From contig OZ316892.1 in the NCBI GenBank assembly GCA_973895155.1, positions 3,596,001 to 3,660,000 on the forward strand: 64,000 bases of DNA, given 5' to 3'. This stretch comes from Marsupella aquatica (lineage: Eukaryota > Marchantiophyta). The stretch's first letter is position 1, and the number at the start of each line of letters is the position of its first letter. Below the pieces are notes generated by a model. It had not been told where the DNA came from. It ran no database searches and saw nothing but the letters and a program-made list of their open reading frames with translations. A program made the position numbers and the translations under genes. Positions 58,441 through 64,000 of the stretch are shown here, in pieces.

Positions 58441-60922
58441 AGATGCACTGCAATAAAAGGCAAGTAGGAAACTAGGAAACAACAAGCAATCCTCTAGACA
58501 AGTGCACTTGGGCCTGGTGCGATTGCAGTTATTCGACTCAGAAAGTTAATGCTCTTTTGGACTCCTGTAATTACCTTGGTGGCCAAAGAATTCTATCAAA
58601 GTCTCCAAACTAACTTTGTAAAACTTCCGCAACTAAGAATTGTATACTCGATAGTGCTTCTTATCCATTGGTCCACAACGAAGGAGCATTATAATTGTAG
58701 ACATCCAAATTGAAAAACATCCCATGTCTTCATTTCAGAAAAGCTTTCATCTTTGATTCTTCGATCTGAACAGGATAAGCAAGAAGTGACGGGCATGACA
58801 AATAATCAGGCACTTGATCAGGCAGCTCCGTGACAGGTAGTCGCAATTTCTTATGACATCTCCCACTCCAACCACTTGTCACAAAATGAGACACAACGAG
58901 CTGAACGATGAGGTTGCCAATGTTTTGAATGCACATCCTGTCTTTAGGAAATCTTTCATGACAAGCCCTCGTTGATCCTCCTGTGGACTTACAAGAGCAA
59001 TCCCGTATCCATCACAAATCCATCTATTTGCTTGGTACAGATGACAAAATTTGTTCGCTCCATCGCTTATAGATTTTGTTGCTTGTACATACAACCAAAC
59101 AAAATCTATAAGACAAAGAAACAATTTTGCAGAGCTCGTTGTATTCTCTGTTTCTCTTGGATGGTTGATCATTGGTTGAAAGTTTAGAGACAATGGTCCT
59201 GTTCTCAAAGGCTCCTCATTGCATACTCATTGATCCCAACCTGAAGGCCATTATCAAACCACGTGATGCTAAGGGAGGAGGGTCCTTAGCTTCTTTTGTT
59301 CCTGCGGTTTTGTTTAGGTGGTTACAAAAATACGGTTACTTTTCATGTTGAACACTATTTATTTTTATAAAAAATAATTTATAAATATAAGTAAAGAGAT
59401 TATGGGTGAATGTTTTAATCTTGTCCTTTGTATCAATAGGTTTGGATGAATTACTTTTAAGTATTCTTACATTATGTTTTGACGGCAAGGCGTCCCTAAA
59501 ATTACACAGAAATTGACGTAAACAAGATGGAGAGGAGGTTATTCGACGCGCAAACATGACGCATCTTGTTTCATGCAGATGTTGCTGATGTGGCACATCG
59601 TGGAGCCTGGAAATTTGCAAGGGACTTCTCATGGGGTCCGTAACAAATGATAAGAGTAGTTTTGTGTGTCAGAAATTGTCATATCTATCCAAGTTGCATG
59701 GTTACACATTTTATTCTGTCCTAGCACTCATGTCTTAAGTTTTGGGTCTCAAAAGAAGCTGGATCCATCCAAGTTTAATGGTTGCATGGGCCGCAAGGGT
59801 ACAATGACACATAGGATGCCTTAACAACTTCCTTGCATTGACATCTTTGGTGTAACACATTTTGTCATTCAGGCACACTCAGACTGTACACCAGAGCCAG
59901 ATTGACCATGATAGACACCTAAAGTGAACTAAGAAAAGAAGTTGGACTGGGTATTTAATGTACCCACTAAGCAAAACCCGTTGGGTTGGAGATGCCCTAA
60001 GTAGCAACAATGACACTCAAATTGGATAAAGGAAAATAACCTAATTGTTCATTCACAAAACTTTACAAATCTTACATTACACTAAATAAAAATTAAAAAA
60101 AAACTGTTGTTCATGCCTGACAGGTCAAAAGAAAATAAGTGAGGACCCCAGATGATTGGTCACTTTTTTTGGTCCCTTTTTAAGAAGTGATCTCCGTGAG
60201 GGTACATCGTCACAAAGGCCCTGTTTGAGTTTGTACATGTGTAAGTGCACTATGGTTGGGAATGGGACTCACCCTGGCTCTTTGCATTGCTCAAGGCATC
60301 AAACGCAATTAGTTGTGTTTGCAAAGGGAATGGAGTGCATTAGTGAAGCAGCCATTCTGGCTGGGAATGTAGTGGCTCGTTCCATTACTGGAGGCATTGA
60401 ATGTGATTAGCTGTGTTTGTAATGGGACTGGACTGGTTGTGCTTTCAAAAGGGGCCAGTAAGACTTGCCACAACTCACCCAGCACTTCTACCTAAGACAA
60501 TTCATTTTCCCAAGACATGTACAGACAACCTTGAGAGAGTGTATCCTTCATTGACAAATTTGTAAATCATGTGGTGCATGTTGCAAGTATTGGTTGACAG
60601 AATTAATTTTTTAATGCAGAGTAGAAGAAATCTAGGCAAGGACTAGCCCAATGTGTTCCACGGAAGATGTCAAGATGAGACAAAGATGTTAAGGTGAGAC
60701 AAAGATGTAGAGAAGAGTCAAAGATATCAAGTCAAGGCAAGAAAATGCATGCAAGGTGAGGTAGTTGTTGAGGTATTTTATGTGTCATCCCAACCATATG
60801 GTGGTCATGGCCATATTCATTGTCACTCTGAAAAGTAGCCCCAAACCTCTCTCGGTAATTTCCCTAAACAGCGGATATCAACATACAATTGTAGATTGCC
60901 ATCTTGAAAACCCAAGGGCACT
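58441..60922. other. Intergenic spacer with a MITE-like end
   Basis: No gene recognised. At 59940-59999 the sequence GGGTTGGAGATGCCC followed by TAA has the form of a Harbinger-type right terminus; a related one (GGGTTTAAGATGCCC) is at about 61102. Both are preceded by an ACCCGTT phrase. Left ends were not found. Confidence 0.45.
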
Positions 60923-61025
60923 CCCTATAAGGAGTCAAGTATTGTATAATCTTTTCCGTATACACATCTAGGCAATCCCTACAAGGAGTCAAGTATTGTA
61001 TAATCTTTTCCATATACACAGCTAG
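60923..61025. repeat. 54-bp tandem duplication
   Basis: CCCTAYAAGGAGTCAAGTAT and the following TATAATCTTTTCC phrase occur at 60923 and 60977 with two or three differences. Confidence 0.9.
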
Positions 61026-62800
61026 TAACCAAACCCCTTCCAGTGAGTGGGTTGGTCCTGACTTTTTGCATGTTACTGGGATTAATCAACACCCGTTAGT
61101 TGGGTTTAAGATGCCCTTCGGTGGATATCATGAAGTGCCCAAATTCACTGAACTAGTGGCAGAAGATTCGGTTTCTCAATCTCTCCTCTAGACCATAAGA
61201 AGAACAGCTTTGAGCAATTACTTGACTGAATTTAACCAGCTCTGGCTTACCGCACAATAACATCTTCACATCAAGCAAGCAAGCAAGCCACTGTGTCATC
61301 TGGTTGCAGCTATGGATCCTTGGTTGAAAGCTGTTGGGTCCAACTACACAAGCACTCTCCATTGGTGAAGTCAACCTGTCGCCCTGGAATGCAAAGTGAT
61401 GGTGATAATATTGTGGTGTTGATTTTCATGTGACTTGATTTGGGCTCGCTCCCTTTTCTGAGGTCGATTTCTCCTTGACATGTTTCCGATCTCCGTCAGA
61501 TGATTAATTCCTCTATGGCCTCAGACTTCCCAAGAAGCTTTCTGCAAGTGAGTTCTCAGGATTCTGATCAGCACCCTGAGAAATAGTGTTCTCCAAAGTA
61601 TTTCAGAGATGGCTTGCAGTGTGCTTAACCATTGCCGAAAATACAATGCCGGGGTGATGATACAGGAGGAGTGGTGAGGCAACTGCTTACCAGCTCGTTG
61701 AAGAATCTGATCTAACTCCTGTTCAGACTCTTTCATTCTCCACATTACTGGTGAATGTACCACCTTCAAAGCACGCAATCAGCATAAACAAAACTAACAA
61801 CTGTCCTCGAGACAATAACAAGCCGAAGTATGGAGCACATAAAACGATTTGTACTTTGGTACACCTGCATTGAAGTGTCCAATCGAAGGACTTGCGCGTC
61901 CTCCCAAGGTGATAATTGAGCAGATTCATTCTGACATGACTTCTCCTTTGTAGTGAGTTTTCAGGCTTCACGGAATCGAAATAGCATCGAGAAGAGGAAA
62001 ACCAACCCAATTCGAAATGTTCATGAGAGTTGGCTGGAATGTGAATGGAAGAAAATGTGGTGGAATGGTGCAAACTGAAGTGAAAACTTTACTCCATACG
62101 ATTATCCTTGAGAATCACATTTATATGCTACTGTCGTCTACCGAATGAGAGAGAACTTCGTGTGATGATAAACAAAACTTGCCTCGAATGAGAACGATCT
62201 TCCGATACCGAGTGCGGAACGAGACAGACATGATGATGGAGATGAACGCTATTCACAGTACTTCGAAATAAAAAGCGTGACGCACTCGTTCTCTAGAGAT
62301 AGTTTGTCTCATTTTCAAACGTGTAATTACAAGTCCAAAGCTAGAATGGAGCCGAGCATAAATGCAGCTGCGGCACCTCCAGACCTCCTCCCATGAAATG
62401 AAGAAGCTATCTCCCGAAGAAATCTGTTTCGGAATCCGATCCATCACTGACCAGGACGATTTCATGGACCCACAGCAAATCCAAAGCAAGGTTGACAAGG
62501 AGATCACCGCCATTGAGTATGTCATGGCCATAGCAAATCCAAAGCAAGATTGACTGGGAGAACCGGATGATGCGGGACAATCTCGTTCGGAGCCAACTGA
62601 CCAACCTCTGTCGACGCTTCTTTCAGTGGAGCGACAATAAGATAAATTGTACAAGAGGAGGCTGGACAGCGATGACTCCGGATAGCTAGTCGAGAATTCG
62701 GGGTCAGTGACCAATTGCTTGCTCCATGAGATACTTCGAACCGAAAAGCCGATAGTTGTACAAGTTGTTGGGCGAAGAGAAATGCAGATATGACTTCGTA
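61026..62800. other. Spacer and 3' flank of the CML gene
   Basis: Since the calmodulin-like gene is on the minus strand, its 3' UTR lies just left of 62801. A short direct repeat, AGCAAATCCAAAGCAAG, occurs at about 62475 and 62532. An AAGC microsatellite (four units) is at about 61274-61289. No other gene is supported. Confidence 0.45.
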
Positions 62801-63313
62801 TTACCGAACAACTTCCAAACCAGCCGACGAATAGCTCCCGTTCTCCAGTGCAGCACTGGTGATGGCGGCAGCGAATTCCCTGAAACTGATCCTGCCATCT
62901 CCATCGGTGTCCGCTTCTCTAATCATGTCCGCGAGCTCCTTGACCGTGAGGGTATGGCCTAGACGAGACATCGACTGCGCGAGCTCCACGGCTGTGATAA
63001 AGCCATTACCATCCCGGTCGAAGGCACGAAAGAGCGCCAGCAGCTCCTCGTCGCTGTATCTCACGTCCTCCTTGAACATCTCAGGGGCAATGAGGTTCGC
63101 GAACTCTTCAAACTCGATCAATCCATTATTGTTCTCGTCTGCCTTGCCGATGAGCTCCTCGAATGCCTCCGCTGAAGTTGGTTTGAGCCCGAGAGATCGC
63201 AGAAGAGAGCTCAGCTCCAAAACTGTCACGCTCCCGTCGCGGTCCCTGTCGAATCTGGAGAATATGTCCTGCAGCTCGGCGAGCTGCTCCTTGTTCAGCA
63301 ACTTCGATGCCAT
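62801..63313 (-). CDS. Calmodulin-like protein with four EF-hands (CML15/16/18-like)
   Basis: A single intronless frame of 170 residues. Four canonical 12-residue EF-hand loops are visible: D22-E33 (DRDRDGSVTVLE), D59-E70 (DENNNGLIEFEE), D99-E110 (DRDGNGFITAVE) and D135-E146 (DTDGDGRISFRE). Each has Asp at position 1, Gly at 6 and Glu at 12, so all four should bind calcium. The pattern LSSLLRSLGLKPT and the spacing match plant CMLs of the CML15/16/18 group. It is longer than calmodulin (149) through a short N-terminal extension and a C-terminal tail (about 155-170). No N-terminal MG myristoylation signal or C-terminal CaaX box is present, so it should be soluble in cytosol or nucleus. The lack of introns is common in this group. 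It acts as a calcium sensor that changes shape and binds partners; the partners are unknown. Confidence 0.95.
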   Translation of the reverse strand: MASKLLNKEQLAELQDIFSRFDRDRDGSVTVLELSSLLRSLGLKPTSAEAFEELIGKADENNNGLIEFEEFANLIAPEMFKEDVRYSDEELLALFRAFDRDGNGFITAVELAQSMSRLGHTLTVKELADMIREADTDGDGRISFREFAAAITSAALENGSYSSAGLEVVR

Positions 63314-64000
63314 GACAACGAAATCAGCCTCTCTTGGTCAATCCGTCCCTCCGATCCTGTCTGTGGTTGGCGATTCTATTGAAAACTACACGCTATTTGC
63401 CTTCGCAAGAAAAACTGCGCTCTTGTTGGCCGCCTTCACAGTTGGAGATAAATTTCTCAGTCCCGCCTCCTGAGTTGTTAATGCGTTTACAGCACTGTTT
63501 AGAAAATAAATGACGAAGAGCAAAGTCATAAAGGCGCTTCTGCATAGTGCGGACGCAGACGGAAAACTCCCACTAATTGCGTCACTTTCTTGCAAACACG
63601 AAGGATGGAGGATCAACTCTTCAAAACTTCGTTCGAAACTTTTAAGGCCCCTGTCTGTCTACTCTTCCCACATGTTTCCTCAATCGACAAACCTCCGATC
63701 TATTTCTCCTCGCCAAGGAAAGTCGGTAATTCTCCGGTGACCTGTGCACGCTAAATGAGAGAGCAACAGTGTCACTGTCTCCCCCCTGCCCCGCACTACT
63801 TGTGTACTGAAGCCTCAGGTCACCACTAACTTCGACACACCGAAAATTTCAACGCACGACCAAATCTTCTGCCGATTGCTGACCAAAGAGGTGACTTATA
63901 ATTATATCTCATCAGACGGCCTTACACAATTCCAAATCACTGCTGTCCCAGTCATTCGGGCGATTCAAAATGCCACCATAGTTGTGCCGATCAATCCTTC
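63314..64000 (-). promoter_or_regulatory. Upstream region of the CML gene
   Basis: This stretch is upstream of the minus-strand CML and should contain its promoter and leader. I see no clear motif close to the start codon. A TATA-like run (TATAATTATAT) lies near 63896, rather far for a core promoter. A short minus-strand frame at 63386-63616 is not supported as a gene. Confidence 0.4.

Noticed and set aside
62859-63473. 204-residue plus-strand frame opposite the calmodulin-like gene
   Set aside because: Antisense to four perfect EF-hand loops; Ser-rich product of the reverse complement.

Overview
This is a nuclear window from a land plant. It holds five intact genes, all with plant-type structure and clean GT-AG introns where they are split, set in long AT-rich intergenic DNA full of decayed transposons, minisatellites and inverted repeats. 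GIGANTEA, a plastid-type CBS-pair protein and a CML15/16/18-like calmodulin place it in plants. The GIGANTEA protein is full length but has a divergent N-terminus, and introns run from about 75 bp to 2 kb. This fits an early-diverging lineage (liverwort, hornwort, lycophyte or a moss that kept GI) better than a flowering plant. That placement is inference, and I cannot name the species.

Layout. 1-3.7 kb: a broken PIF/Harbinger transposase on the minus strand, split by about 2 kb that contains a cluster of small palindromes. 7.3-8.6 kb: an intronless zinc alcohol/formaldehyde dehydrogenase with a hairpin just after its stop. 11.8-12.4 kb: a perfect 19-bp-stem hairpin, then a 500-bp element with 95-bp terminal inverted repeats. 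14.1-19.1 kb: an 11-exon proline iminopeptidase-type alpha/beta hydrolase. 20.5-26.4 kb: a promoter-like GC-rich block, a possible orphan first exon, an insertion with a 15-bp target duplication, a small inverted-repeat element, and several minisatellites. The largest minisatellite ends about 540 bp before the next gene. 26.9-29.9 kb: a 5-exon two-CBS-domain protein. 31.1-32.6 kb: three successive tandem duplications running into an 840-bp imperfect inverted repeat. 32.8-35.9 kb: a gag-like fragment and a 2.16-kb LTR-like unit with TG...CA ends and a near-identical 5-bp flanking duplication. 38.5-39.0 kb: a MITE. 41.9-44.9 kb: a broken Harbinger Myb-like ORF facing an internally deleted transposase. 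45.4-46.8 kb: three kinds of tandem repeat upstream of GIGANTEA. 48.0-56.1 kb: a 14-exon, 1190-residue GIGANTEA. 57.8-61.0 kb: more tandem duplications. 62.8-63.3 kb: an intronless four-EF-hand protein on the minus strand.

The intact genes do not form a cluster with a shared job. GIGANTEA serves the circadian clock and photoperiod. The CML senses calcium. The CBS protein probably senses adenylates in the plastid. The peptidase and dehydrogenase are metabolic. I found no undescribed multi-gene system. The unusual content is structural: palindrome clusters, long hairpins, and repeat arrays lying upstream of two of the genes. All intron-exon models were made by eye from frame, splice sites and remembered family similarity; no alignment or transcript was available.
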